A stretch of DNA of 64,000 nt. It comes from Strongylocentrotus droebachiensis (Eukaryota; Echinodermata; Echinoidea; Camarodonta; Strongylocentrotidae). The translations under genes and the position numbers were made by a program. A model generated the notes under the pieces. The model worked only from the letters and a program-made list of their open reading frames with translations. It was not told the DNA's origin and searched no databases. This document shows positions 33,968 to 45,974 of this stretch, piece after piece; the first letter of the stretch is position 1; the number at the start of each line of letters is the position of its first letter. The stretch covers positions 31,165 to 95,164 of the forward strand of contig JAVYIG010007941.1 in the NCBI GenBank assembly GCA_035222895.1. Direction: 5' to 3'.

Positions 33968-34020
33968 GTATAACACTTTCCCTGGTTTAACCTAAATTTC
34001 GCGCAAAATTATTTCAATCT
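33841..34020 (+). repeat. Direct repeat, left copy, flanking the zinc-finger pseudogene
   Basis: 180 bp from tgggtagggcaaac to atttcaatct, including an att microsatellite. The copy at 35823-35990 is about 12 bp shorter through the microsatellite and has a few substitutions. Confidence 0.85.
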
Positions 34021-35565
34021 GGAAGCCTTTCAAAAAATAATTGTTCAAGTGATAATGAAGACACATTATCTGACCATAATGATGATAGTGATGATGATCC
34101 AGACTATGTCTGTGATTCTCAAGGAGATTCTGACTCTTCAGGAGAGACTTCATTAAATAATTCTCAAGCATCATTGCCTAAGGCTAAATGTACATCAATC
34201 AATGGCATCACTCGATCACTGAAATCTCTGTCATCAGATCAGTCATTGGAGGCATCATCAAGATATGGAGGCATTGATGCTGACCATGAGGGGATAACCT
34301 AATAACATGGTTCATTCGTATTCAACAAGGCAGTCATCGAATTTACATGTGGTCAATCCTCACACTACATTAGCCCAGAAATCAATCAGACACAGAGGTC
34401 CAGATGTATGGAATTCTTTACCTAATGATATTCGAAATATAAAATCAACAAACTCCTTTAAAAGAGCACTCAAATGTATTATCATTTCACAGATGTAAGA
34501 CATTACTTAAATTATACTCTATTTATCAGTTCTAATTAAATCTAACATAATTTTATTACTAGGCTTAACGAAATTCTTTTTTTTTTTATTTTTTTTTAAA
34601 ACTTTTTAAATATTGTAAATAGTTCACTACAAAACTTTAGGAATTTTCTTTTGTCATATATTATATATTTGAAAGGTGTTTTAACGATTCAAGCTCTATT
34701 TGCTTATGTTTCATCACCTTTGTGTGTTCATTCTTCAAACTGTATATAAGTTGCAACTTGTCTTTGATAAAACAATGTTATATTCTTTTTCTACACCTAT
34801 TCATCCATGATCCATGTAAAATTGAAAATGATTTGTTATATTATATTAATTTTTCATGTGATGTTAACTTCAATGAATTGTGAAATTGTGAACATGAATA
34901 AATAAATAAATAAATAACTGTGATGAAGACCAACAATCAAGGAGGGCGAAAATATGACAAGGTAGCTTATTGCATGATGTGTGAGAAGCCCCACAAAAAA
35001 ACTTCCCGATCACCTGCGGTCACAACATTCCAATGAAATTGAGGTGGCTCAATACATGGCAGCAACGAATCGAAAAGAAAAGGATAAGCTATTGACATTG
35101 ATAAGAAATAAAGGAAATCATATGCACAACTACAAAGTCTTCGAAAAAGGCCATGGAGAGCTTGTGGTCGTATATAGGCCTTCTTGTAAAGCAAAGCCCC
35201 GTGATGATCAGCCTTGCAAAGATTGTTTGGGATGGATTGCGAAAGACGAATTGTGGAAACACCGCTGCATTTTGAAGCAAGAAGAGCCGGCTAAGGAGCA
35301 AAAGAAGAAACGAAGAAGACTAGTAGCACAAGGTCGAATCTTGCTTCCACCAGTGCCCTGCACATCAAGAGATTCTATAACAGACAAAATACTGAGTGGT
35401 CTCGGCGATGATGAAATCAAGGCCTGCATTCTAAATGATCAGTTGATTCTAGAATTGGCCAAGGTATAATCTAAGAAATTGGGCCATGACAAAGAACAGC
35501 ACAACCACATCAGATGCAAGTTACAAGAACTAGGAAGACTTGTACTTCAGTTCAGACGCTGTTGA
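34018..35565 (+). pseudogene. Broken transposon-type zinc-finger protein gene
   Basis: An acidic N-terminal part (34018-34302) contains NEDTLSDHNDDSDDDPDYVC. A LINE fragment interrupts it. The frame resumes about 34935 with YDKVAYCMMCEKPHKK, shifts frame at an A run (34995-35001), and continues through HLRSQH (together a C2H2-like finger), the patterns NKGNHMHNYKVFEKGHGELV and PCKDCLGWIAKDELWKHRC (a second Cys/His cluster), to a TAA at 35467-35469. The family pattern goes on after it (LGHDKEQHNHIRCKLQELGR) to 35565. I recall this arrangement from many repeat-associated invertebrate proteins but cannot name the family. Lesions: one insertion, one frameshift, one stop. Confidence 0.65.
34303..34918 (+). 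mobile_element. 5'-truncated LINE 3' end nested in the zinc-finger pseudogene
   Basis: 34307-34498 encodes the last residues of a non-LTR reverse-transcriptase ORF (RHRGPDVWNSLPNDIRN, then NSFKRALK), a frequent C-terminus in CR1/Jockey-like LINEs. An A+T-rich 3' UTR follows and ends in an aata repeat (34899-34918). The left boundary is approximate. No target-site duplication was found. Confidence 0.75.
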
Positions 35566-35822
35566 AAATTTCATATACGTCAACATGTATAGGTACGCCA
35601 CAACTGCACATGCATTTCCGTGATTTTAAGCGATTCAGTTTCTTTTGCGAAGGCATTTTGTTGATTCTTCAAGACACAGTTAGTTTTTTATGGCTGACTG
35701 GCGGCGGCCGTGATAAGATCAAAGCTTAGAAGCATGTTTGGAATGTCATTGTGATACTTTTGACAGAGTCAGGTGCATGCATGTATCATGGCACCGATCA
35801 GTGTCCATTTGTAGTAGGTCCA

Positions 35823-35990
35823 TGGGTAGGGCAAACAAAAGACGCGCGGTGCTACGGATGTCTTCGAGAACAGTATAAACAATGATGAGGCTACCCTGGG
35901 TAAACAAGACATATTATTATTATTAGTATTATTATTATTATAACACTTTCCCTGGTTTAACCTAACTTTCGGGCAAAATTATTTCAATCT
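35823..35990 (+). repeat. Direct repeat, right copy
   Basis: Matches 33841-34020. Both copies are in the same orientation and bracket the zinc-finger pseudogene. Confidence 0.85.
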
Positions 35991-36188
35991 GCTCAAAGGC
36001 CTTATCATTTTCAATTTGCAAACGGAAGTATCTAAAATAATCAAAACGACGAGTTTAATCAAGGACAATGTATGCAATGGTCGAATATAATTTCTATAGT
36101 TACTGTCCCCCTTCCAACAATACTACAACGTGTATGAATGTCAACATTTTGTCGTACATATTTATTTAGAATACGTCATACGCCATGA

Positions 36189-36593
36189 GGGGGGGGGGGG
36201 GGGTAAGAGGACACTTTTTTTTGGGGGGGGGGGGGGGGGGTCTCCAAAAAATCGCAACGACTCAGCCGACCGCTGAATAAGTGGGGGGGGGGGGGGGGTA
36301 AGAGGACACTTTTTTGTGGGGGGGGGGGGGGTCTCAAAAAAATTGCAACGACTCAGCCGACCGCTGAATAAGCGGGGGGGGGGGGGGGGTAAGAGGACAC
36401 TTTTTTTTTTTTTGGTCTCCAAAAAATCGCAACGACTCAGCCGACCGCTGAATAAGCATTTTTTTTCAGGGGGGGATGCAGTGGGGGATGATATCAGGGG
36501 GGGATGTTTGTAGAGGCCATCCCCCCTACTTCAAGCCAGGGGGGATGCAGCCCCCCCCCTCCCACATCCCCCCCCCCGGGATTTGCGCCCCTG
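36189..36593. mobile_element. G-run tandem repeat, probable remnant of a hAT-type MITE
   Basis: Three tandem units of about 105 bp read taagaggacacttt, a G or T run, then caacgactcagccgaccgct and gaataag. The reverse complement of the same unit occurs inside hAT-type element no. 1. The right end atttgcgcccctg looks like a hAT-type terminus. A matching left end was not found. Confidence 0.6.
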
Positions 36594-38907
36594 CCTTCTA
36601 GACATCACTGTCAGACACTATTGACTGACTGAATTACATCTTTTTTTTCTTTTTTTTGTTGGTAATAACATACATAAATTGAGCTGTAACAGGTAATGAC
36701 CATTTGTCTACAACAATAAACCACTACTTATAATGGCTAAAATTAAACTGATTGTATGTTTGTGCAGCACAAAACGTACGACCATCCGGTACAAGGGTCT
36801 GAAAATCAGAACATTACTTTGGTGATTGCAATCACTTAAGTTGATTCGATAACTAATGGTCGTTATTTTTTTCCACTAAAAGCCATTTCAAGCACTTTCG
36901 TTTTGAGGGAAGTTGAGGGAAATTAGTATTGTCTTTCAAATGCCGTTGCAATTTAACTTTTTTTATTTTTCAATTCTCAAATAAATTTTGTCACGGAGAG
37001 GTCTGTTATGATATAAGTGAGAATATCCATTTAAATCATACAATAATAACAAATGATTATTTAATCACAGAGTACCATATATGACTAAGATAATTATTTC
37101 ATATTTATGCCTAGTATACTGATCCTATTAAGCATAACGTAAAGATAAAGGCAAATCGAGTGTCTTTTCTTCCACAGTTATAGATACTTAAGTTTTACCT
37201 TGTTTGAAGAATATGAATATGGTAAGGATAATGGAAATGTATAGCTACTGTAATTATGTGTAACAGGAATATTTACGAAAACTAAACATTGAACGTCAGT
37301 TTCTGTTTACAGACCTAATACTCGATGTGAATTGAACCCGTGTTTTTACTTTATTATAATCTATTGTAAGAGGTACATTCCCATTAGTGTGTGATCTTTG
37401 AAGAGTACTTTCGTGCAAACTGTCTCCATATATCATATTACGTTCATTTTTCCTTTCCTTCATCTTCCCCCTCGCCCTGATCATTTTTTTTTTGGTGCCC
37501 CTGCAAGTACCTATAATTTATTATGTCACTGGATTTATAGGGGAAAAAACTATTTAAAAAAAAACGTTTCTGAGTTCATCATGCGTTTAAAAATGCCCTG
37601 TTTTTCTTTAAACTATTTTTAAAAAATAAGCATTACCAATATAATGCATATCACTCGACAATAAATCACTGGTTAAATGTTATCGAGACATAAAATCGAT
37701 ATCAATAATAAACACAAATAAATACTTTAAAGAATTAACCTTTTTAAAATTGGTGGCTTTGAACATGCTGAGATTGCGAGTCAAAATGCAAATCAAACCA
37801 CTGTTGAAGCAGACATTTTTTTTAAACTCATACGTGTAGGACTATATACGCGGGTAAACAAATTACTGGGATTTGGTTTGGAACATTCATTTTGGCAATA
37901 TCGGCACCCCTGTAGTGTCCCTTGGATCAATGTTCCTCACAGCCAGGCAGATGTATGACTAATAAAATACAAGACCTACCTAATAGTAATCACGTTAAAG
38001 GCCTTCTAACATTTGATAGTAAAGCACTTTTCACCATTTTAATAAAACTGTTGCTTATCATAAAAAAAACATATTCATGTATGGGCGTTGCATTCATTAT
38101 AATGCAAATATAATTATATAGCAAATAAATGAAAATGCAATCAAATGTGTTTTTGGGGTGGGAGGAGAAGAAATGTTTTCTTTAACCAACTTAAGAAATA
38201 TCTTCTTTTTTGGTTTAACAAAGAAATATAACAAGTAAATTAACGCAACACAAAGAAAAGACTTTGTCAGTGTACCTTTTAAATGGTTTTAAGAAGGGTT
38301 GTATGTATGCGCATCGTATTGTTCTAACCCGGGGGAGGGGAAGGGGCTTCCCACTTTCAAGCTTGCCAAATTAATGGGCTTGAATCGTGATGTTTGATGA
38401 GCATGTCTTTTTGACCATACTCATGGTCACTTTGGTAACTTTTAGGCCAAACCTTTCCATTATGGTCACTCTTTGTAACGGGATTTATTTCTTCTAACTC
38501 TTAATTAAGAAGGGGTACCGATCTCAAAAGTGAACAGATGACAAATGACCAACAGGGGCATATAAAGAGGTTATAGCCCCTCCCCTCATCATTGCTCTAG
38601 CTTATCTACGCTTCATTACACGCGAGGGAGTAAGGTCACCGACCTATAGACAATTCGCATTTGTAACCCTAACAAAACGCCATTGCTACGTTTTTTTACC
38701 ACGGAAAATTCACAAGTATCAAAGTTGTAGAGTTTTTGAATGTTAAACAGTGATAGGTTTTTTTCTAGTTTCTTCTTCACAATTGTATTTAGTAAGGCAG
38801 ACGAAAGTTACGATTGTTTTTATTCAGACGATGAACCTTTCAAATTATTATTTCATCCTATATTCGGGGTGTCATATTATAGGATCAATCAACAATCAAT
38901 TCCTATT

Positions 38908-38908
<1 letters not shown>
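36594..38908. other. B/C spacer, no gene seen
   Basis: A+T-rich with no conserved frame on either strand. A ggtgcccctg word near 37493 could be a stray hAT-type end. Confidence 0.4.

Positions 38909-38954
<46 letters not shown>
38909..38954. repeat. Run of 46 consecutive C
   Basis: The longest homopolymer in the window. The proline-rich frames over it are artefacts. Confidence 0.95.
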
Positions 38955-38956
<2 letters not shown>

Positions 38957-39719
38957 ACCTCACTTTTTTCCTATTTCACCTTGTTAGCGCCCCCTACAAT
39001 TGCCAACCGGGGCATATGCCCAACATGCTCCCCTGTATTCGCTATACTGGCTATTTTTTGAACCAGCATGATGTTGAACATTAAACAAACTTTATTTTTT
39101 TACCTTTCCTCATCATAGATTCTGATCTTAAGCTTATTGCAATGCTATGCTTTTGCATGCAACTATATCAAAAAAAAAAAAAAAATTGTCATGGTTTGCA
39201 TGGACACTTAAATATGACAGCTGAGAACCATGTCGTATTCCTTTTTCTTATCAACTATAGATGGCGCTATTTCCTCTGCTTGTTGACATCAAGGCTTTAA
39301 TTTATTCACATGGCATGAGCCGTTAAGAATAGAATACTTATTTGTATAGATACCCGTTTCTCGAAGGCCTTGTTTGTCATTCATTGTTCGACCGTTTACA
39401 TTTAAATATTTGTGAAAAATAATTAAGGCAACTCCGATTGGCGATGTTATTTATCATCTTGAGTTCTGAAATGTATCGCTTTAGTTCAATGGAAAATATA
39501 AAGAAATATCCGTTATACATGTTTGCATGCTTTTGATTATGTTTATTGTATAATATCATTAAACATGATTGACTATGTATGCAATACTCATGCTTACGTG
39601 TATAATTTTGATTTAGTTATTTGAACGAAGAATAAAATCAATCAAAAGAAACAAATATAAAGAGTATGCTTATTTCTTCTTATAAGGAATCAATTCTCAA
39701 CTGCTCGCACAGAAGAGTT

Positions 39720-40340
39720 AAGGAATATATTGCATCAACGGTTCGAATGGCTCTAGTTTGAAGTACCTGGAGCTTCTTTACAAAAGTTTTATTTATATTT
39801 CTCCAAACCACGTCGCAATAATCTAGTTAAATATATATATAGTTCTTTATCCTTTTAGGGAGGAACAGCTTGTGTGGATCTGTTCTCAAAGCATGTATAT
39901 GCTCGATAAACATCCAACCTGAGTCACTGATCAAAAACATACTTAGATATTTACAATGGGTTATCTTTTTTAATTTTGTTTGGTTCTAGATAAATATATT
40001 AAGTGTTTTATCTTTTACCTTGGCCTTTTATCCTATTACTTTAGCACGAATTCATATGTTTAAGCATGTTGACATAATTTGTTTAAATGCAACCATTTAA
40101 ATAGACGTAAAAGATCAGCATTGACCACATCTGCAAAAACTGCAAAAGCCTTTGTTGTTTTACCAGGGTAGTATATAAATGTGTATACCGTATACCTATA
40201 TATTACACTTTCTGTATACAGGTTGTTAGATCATCTACATAGATGGCAAAGAGAATGGGGTCCAGATTCGTTATCATCTTTTTTTTGGTAGGATCTGTGC
40301 AAATTGCCGAAACACCTTTAATTAAATCTATGTGCAGTCT
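39720..40340 (-). mobile_element. LINE reverse-transcriptase fossil in the B/C spacer
   Basis: On the minus strand, about 40264-40205 reads LDPILFAIYVDDL, resembling the RT block with LGPxLFxIYxNDL. About 39828-39724 reads LDYCDVVWRNINKTFVKKLQ followed by LQTRAIR, a typical C-terminal RT segment. The order is right for a LINE. Stops and frameshifts lie between the two. The other spacer shares the upstream part. Confidence 0.7.
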
Positions 40341-41164
40341 TTCCTGAATCGTACAAAGGTCATCAATATTCTTAAGACAGCAGTTCAGGTGATCAAAGTT
40401 AAATTTGTTAACTAAGTTACTATTTGTAGTTACTCGTCTAATCTGTTATCTGTTTTTCTCATTCTTTCTTCAGTAGTAATTTCGACTTTATCTGTTTATC
40501 AATACAATTAATGGCTGAAGATATATTTCAAAGGCACATTCATGTTCAGGAAAATATGAAAATTTAGGAAAGGTTACAAAAATAGAGCCTCAAACTTTAA
40601 AGGAATTTGTTAAGGTAAATAACTGTTTTAATTTTCAAGTAGTAGTGTTCACGTTTCTGTATCAATTTCTTCGGTCAGAATGTAAGTCAGAGTTCAAATC
40701 TTTGAGTTAAATGTATTCAGTTAAATTGCTTGTTATAAATGGCTTTTTTGAGCTTTAACAAAAATGTAGCAGTCAAAGCATATCATTTGCTGTTTTGGAA
40801 AAGTAAAAAGATTATTATGCAAATTAATATCGTCATATTATGCATTAAGAAGCATGGTTTATTTGAGATTTATTTTGGCTCAAAGAGCAAAGTTTGAGTA
40901 GAGTTTAAGATAGGGCTATATTAAAAAAAAATACATAAAAACCTATGGACATTCATGCGCAAAGTTTTGTTTGTAAAAGTACGAGGTTGAGTTGAGATCA
41001 AACTAGTTTGAAGAGTTTAGACATGAATTTAGATGAGACAGTACATGTAGAAGCCCAATGGCAGATTTGTTTTTTTTTTTGTCAAAAAAGAAGACATGGA
41101 ACTGAGGAGTATTGTAATGATTTGGGAGGGATTTTCCACGATACACTTCCATATTCCATACAAT

Positions 41165-41460
41165 ATGCGTAGTAAGCCTGGTTTTTTAATAACTTGCTGT
41201 AGCTTCAATGATCCATCATGATCTAGGGGGCAGGGGTTTCGGACCCCAAACCCTGGCAATTTTTTTTTTTTTTAAATTGGTAACCACAATTTCACATTTG
41301 TTTGGCTCAAGGGAAGGGGGGGGGGGGGGGAGGTGTTCAGTTTAAAACAGAAAGTGCTCTCTAACCTTGCCCCGCCTCCTTGAGCATTACCCCCCCCCCC
41401 CCTCCCCTCGCCGCTGATTCGCCGCTAAATATTTTCTCACAAATTGGGAGAAAAAAAAGA
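41165..41460. repeat. G-run repeat block, second copy
   Basis: Counterpart of 18360-18660. Past it, the two spacers differ: about 2.6 kb (41470-44058) has no match in the A/B spacer. Confidence 0.6.
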
Positions 41461-42079
41461 GTGCTCATTAACGACTCTTCGCTTCTCTATGTCACAACTA
41501 TCTCCCACCTAATATATATGACTTGTTACGATGCATATACACATTCCCACGCACACACTAACAGATTGTAAGTCCCTCAACACCATGTGAAACAAGGAAA
41601 CCAATGTATGACCATGGTTACCATAGTTAATAGGAATGGTATCAATGAGTGAGCTACGATTTTTAATCACCATAATTAGTTCCGTATTTTGTGTGTGTAT
41701 CAACTGAAACTAGTATGAAATATTTACAATTGTCTATCTTCCACATCCTCAAAATACCGTGCACAAATGCAGAAGAGCTTTTTTTTATTGGCTGAAACAA
41801 TTTATTCATATGACAATATAATTATATTGAAAGTAAAGTTTTAACATCTTTCTTTCTTTTTTCTCCTCTTTCTTCCTTTACTCCTTTCTTTCTTTCCTTA
41901 TCTCTCCCCTCCCTTTTTAGTTTATTCTTTTTTTCTTTTCATCAACGATACTTAGATAGTTCGTTTCTTGTAATGACAAATCCATGTTGTTCCTCATTTT
42001 TTTATTGCGACGACTATCTCTCTGTAAATGGGATGAGTGACGAAGATATTTACACGGACATTACTGAATTGGAATAGGA

Positions 42080-42250
42080 GTCAAATTGATTGAATTGAAT
42101 TAATTCGGTTTATTGCAATAAAAGAAGATGCAGCTGGAAAGCTAAAATTGCTCAATTTACAAAGTCAATGTAAAACATAATATTAATATAATTCTAAATA
42201 TATTACAAATGTTAATTACAATAAAAACTTCCGTGTCATCAAAGGTTACA
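42080..42250 (-). mobile_element. Possible LINE 3' end
   Basis: On the minus strand it ends in ttattgcaataaaccgaatt followed by an aattcaa-type repeat, like many LINE 3' tails. No coding part recognised and the upstream limit is unknown. Confidence 0.3.
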
Positions 42251-43233
42251 AAGAAAGGAGAGGGAGAGAGAGATGGAACTAGAAAGAGGAAGAGAAGAAA
42301 AATGACGAAAATGAAAAGTTGATCCGAAAATATACGAAATAAGGGTGGAGAGGGGTAGAAAAACACAGAGTTAAAAATGAAAAGTAGAACAAAAAGGATA
42401 ATGGTACAGTCTTGCGGAATGTTTTCATTAAAAACAGGAAACAAAGAATGCGAGTCTCTGCCAAGTGCATCTGAAGTTGAAGTATGTATAAACAAATTGA
42501 AATTAAACAATTTGAGTACATTATATATTAACGTCATTTCGAAAAATGTGTTAAACTCTAAAGAGTAAAGCTATACCAAACCCGCAACAAATCCAAGTTC
42601 AATGCAAATTATTTTGTTACTCAAAAGAACAATATGAAGATTTTTAAAATGCCATATTCATTGGAACTATAAAAAGCATCAGAGTAAATTGTTAATATAT
42701 CAATGTAACTTATTTTACTTTTCTTATAATATATTTCTTCTTGCCGACATGACAGTTTACTTTGATTATAGAAAAATAATTACTTACAGAAACAAAAACA
42801 ATAATACCGTAAGTAACTGTACAACTACTACTACTTCAAATATAAACTTCTCTTACCCCAAAACCCTTTTTTTCGGAATATAATCCAATACTAATCATTC
42901 CCAAGTCAATATATTGATATTCTCTCAATGTATATTACTCTTAAAATAATTGCAGTAAGACATTCAATTGCAAATGATTATTATGAAGGCCTTGAGTGTT
43001 CTCAATCTATTTATTTTCAGCAACCTTGTCCTAATTTGTGTCCTTTGTTTTAAAACCATATATTTATTATGAGTGTAATTCGCCGCAATAAAAAGAGTTC
43101 ACTTCGTAATGTTTTCACTCTCAGTAGGTTTATAATCAATTGTATATTAACCCCGGTTAATTCAATTCATAGTATCCGGATTGAATTTGGTCAAAGTCTC
43201 ATTTTCTTATCATAATGAAAACTTTTGGCTCTA

Positions 43234-43426
43234 AACGCGCATACGGTCCGTGTGTGTGTGTGCCACTGAACACAGACCTAACAATTAGCATATCACACAC
43301 AACACAGGCCGCGCGGCCAAATACGCGCATAAGGTACATGTGTGTGTGTTTGTGTGTGTGTACGTGTGCCACTGAACAGACCTAACAATAAGCATACCAA
43401 ACACGACACAGGCCGCGCGGCCACAT
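43234..43426. repeat. Two tandem ~100-bp units with GT runs
   Basis: Two units each carry cgcgcata, a gtgtgtgt run, tgccactgaaca, gacctaacaat and acacaggccgcgcggcca. Confidence 0.8.
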
Positions 43427-43429
43427 ACC

Positions 43430-45194
43430 GGGTGATATTCGTAACAATTCTGCTTATTATACGAAAACTTTGAAGAAAAAATGATCACTGGATATCTAAC
43501 TAATCACTATGGATCTTATATGAGTAGACGGGAAATTTCAACTTCTTTCCAAAACTGTTTACCCCTCTGCAACATGACATCGACTTATCCTGTCACGTCC
43601 GGATAAACAACGCGGAGTAGCAAATTTAGGGTCAAATTTCTGTTCTCTCCATAGACAATTGTCATCGAATGCCCAAGTTTGAAAGAAAAATGATCACTGG
43701 TTTCGTGACTTTACTTAGTAAAACATACATGATCACGAAGCTAGAATAATGAACTTTGAGAATCTGTTCACCCCTTTTTGCGGCGATTACCCATTCTAAA
43801 GATACATGTGTTTTAGTGGAAAAAACGTGCTAAAAACATGATGATTTACGTGTTAAAGCCTCTGTGGACGTTTCCGGGCGAGCAGATGCGCGCTAGTTTT
43901 CATTATGAGTAATGTCGTCATCTTTTGTTATTATTTTCACTTTCGTTGGGTAAGGTTGTATTTTTTCTAAGTTTTTTTCAATTTACCTGTCAATCTAGAT
44001 TCAACGAATATCAATTGTTTTGTGCTCTATAATCCCCGTGATCTACCTACTTGGGGGCAGGCATTATATCAAACACTTAATAGACAAGTGGACGCCACAA
44101 TATATAAATTCTACTTTTGGTTAACAATAAGGTGCTTATAACTGTCACTCTACTTACATAAAGGGGCACTTATCATTTGGTTCCGTAAACCAGTCTCTGA
44201 TGAAATGATTTCTTCAAATATTTGTTTTATTTAACACTTTTTATTTGACATACGCATCCCCTGGACGTAATAAGTACATTCAAGTGTTAGCATGAAAATA
44301 AATCTCAATTTGAACATTTAATGCAATTCCTTATTTCGATCTTCCATGCAGTACATTATTGTGTTACACCGTTTCAAGCTACTCGATAATGTACAATGAT
44401 TTGTCCATATTTTGCTATGTACATTGTACTATAATATTCGAAAAACGTTTAAAATAAATTGCAATCAAGTACTATACACCGCTCTCTTCTTTTAATATAT
44501 GTTTGCAATAACGGCGTATTAAGTATTGTGGTGAAATAAAATTGCTTTTGCATAAAATATTTATAGTGAATACAATATTCCTTTACATCTAATTATTGTT
44601 GATAATGCTTAAACATGAATTGAAAGAAATTTTATCATTTTCGTCATTTTTGGTTAAGATCAAATGGCGTTGTTGATATATTATCAGATCCAGAGAAGAG
44701 TGCGAAACACGAAATACAATTTTACACACGCACGAAAAGAAACCCTACACTTATTTTACATGCAGTTACGTTCATACTATTTTCATCATATCAGGATGTG
44801 AAACATAACAGTAATATTAACGCAACCAACATTTCAAATGTTTTCAATCCATAATTTTTATTTTTTTTTTTAACTATCATTAAAATCATGTTCTAGATGT
44901 TAGAGGGGATTTGTAAATAAAAGCAAAACGTATACTTACGACTTAAATCGATAAATGGGGTAATCAACGAACATTTCAAATTTATTCCATTAAAGTACGT
45001 TGTATTATATTACCATGGTCATCAGAGTAACTTAAAGAATGTTTTAAATATATTTTAAAGATTCACATCATTGCTTTCATTAAGATACAGTGGTTTTATA
45101 TGTCGTGTTAATTACAGGGAAATATTGTGAAACATTATATTAATAATAATCTAATCATATTGCTTTAACCTATGAACACTTCGATCTCCTTTCT
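43430..45194. other. End of the B/C spacer and 3' flank of gene C
   Basis: From about 44058 it aligns with 18664 onward (gcaggcattatatcaaacac), then with the 3' flank of gene B. No coding frame recognised. Confidence 0.45.
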
Positions 45195-45974
45195 CTAGAT
45201 ATAAGTGGTAACCACATCTTCACGGCTATCAGCGTGATCTTGAATAATGTTTGGAATATCTGTATTAATTTCCCAATAAGTTGACGCATCTTCGGTGTTC
45301 ACAAAGGTAGGCTCTTCCTTCAGATTAAAGTGTGCCTTCACTATCTTGCGGACGAGAATAGGGCTAACGTAAGTTACAGCATTACCATGATGGTCAAGTA
45401 AGGTGGTGGGATGGGGTACCTGTTGGCGATTACTAGCTGAGGATTTGCACTTTAATATAGGTTTCATGTCCATGTAGGTATTGGGCTCTTCGGGAACATC
45501 CGGAAATACATAACTGAGGTCTGATTGGTCAGTGTGATCCTTAAAAATGTTTGGAATATCTGTACTAATTTCACAATAAGTTTGCCCATCTTCGGTGTTA
45601 ACAGATGAAGGCTTCTCCTTCAGATTAGAGCGGGCCTTCACTTGTTTGCGGACGAGTGTGGGGCTAACGTAAATGACAGCGTCATCATGATCGCCAACTG
45701 AGGTGGTGGGATGAAAGACATGTTGGGTAGTCAAAGCTGGGGATTTACACTTCTGTATAGGTTTCATAGCCATGTAGGTATGGGGTATTTCAGGAACATC
45801 AGATGTTGTACTTGTAGCCTCTGATTCTTTAAAGGTCATGCCCAAACACTGTAAACCAAGAGAGAAGTATAAAGGTTTCATTGTAGGTTTAATGGTCATG
45901 TAGGTGTGGGGTACTTCGGGAACAGCGGGGATCGCATTTCTGAGGTCTGATTGGTCAAAGATGAGGTCCAAAGA
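45195..45974 (-). CDS. Gene C exon 6: cytoplasmic tail
   Basis: 259 residues after the acceptor gttaacag. The first partial module has HTYMTIKP and LYFSLG. Two fuller modules follow with YMAM and YMDM (both YxxM), IYVSPTLV and TYVSPILV, QTYCEI, and STYWEI, which fits the ITIM pattern. One YVN-type tyrosine of gene A is Phe here (PTFVNT) and the other is lost (PSSVNT). Ends TTYI, a possible PDZ ligand. Confidence 0.86.
   Translation of the reverse strand, partial: SLDLIFDQSDLRNAIPAVPEVPHTYMTIKPTMKPLYFSLGLQCLGMTFKESEATSTTSDVPEIPHTYMAMKPIQKCKSPALTTQHVFHPTTSVGDHDDAVIYVSPTLVRKQVKARSNLKEKPSSVNTEDGQTYCEISTDIPNIFKDHTDQSDLSYVFPDVPEEPNTYMDMKPILKCKSSASNRQQVPHPTTLLDHHGNAVTYVSPILVRKIVKAHFNLKEEPTFVNTEDASTYWEINTDIPNIIQDHADSREDVVTTYI

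Noticed and set aside
36162-36513. Proline-rich and glycine-rich frames
   Set aside because: Artefacts of G runs in the tandem repeat shared with hAT-type element no. 1.
38740-39084. Proline-rich frames
   Set aside because: Produced by the run of 46 cytosines.
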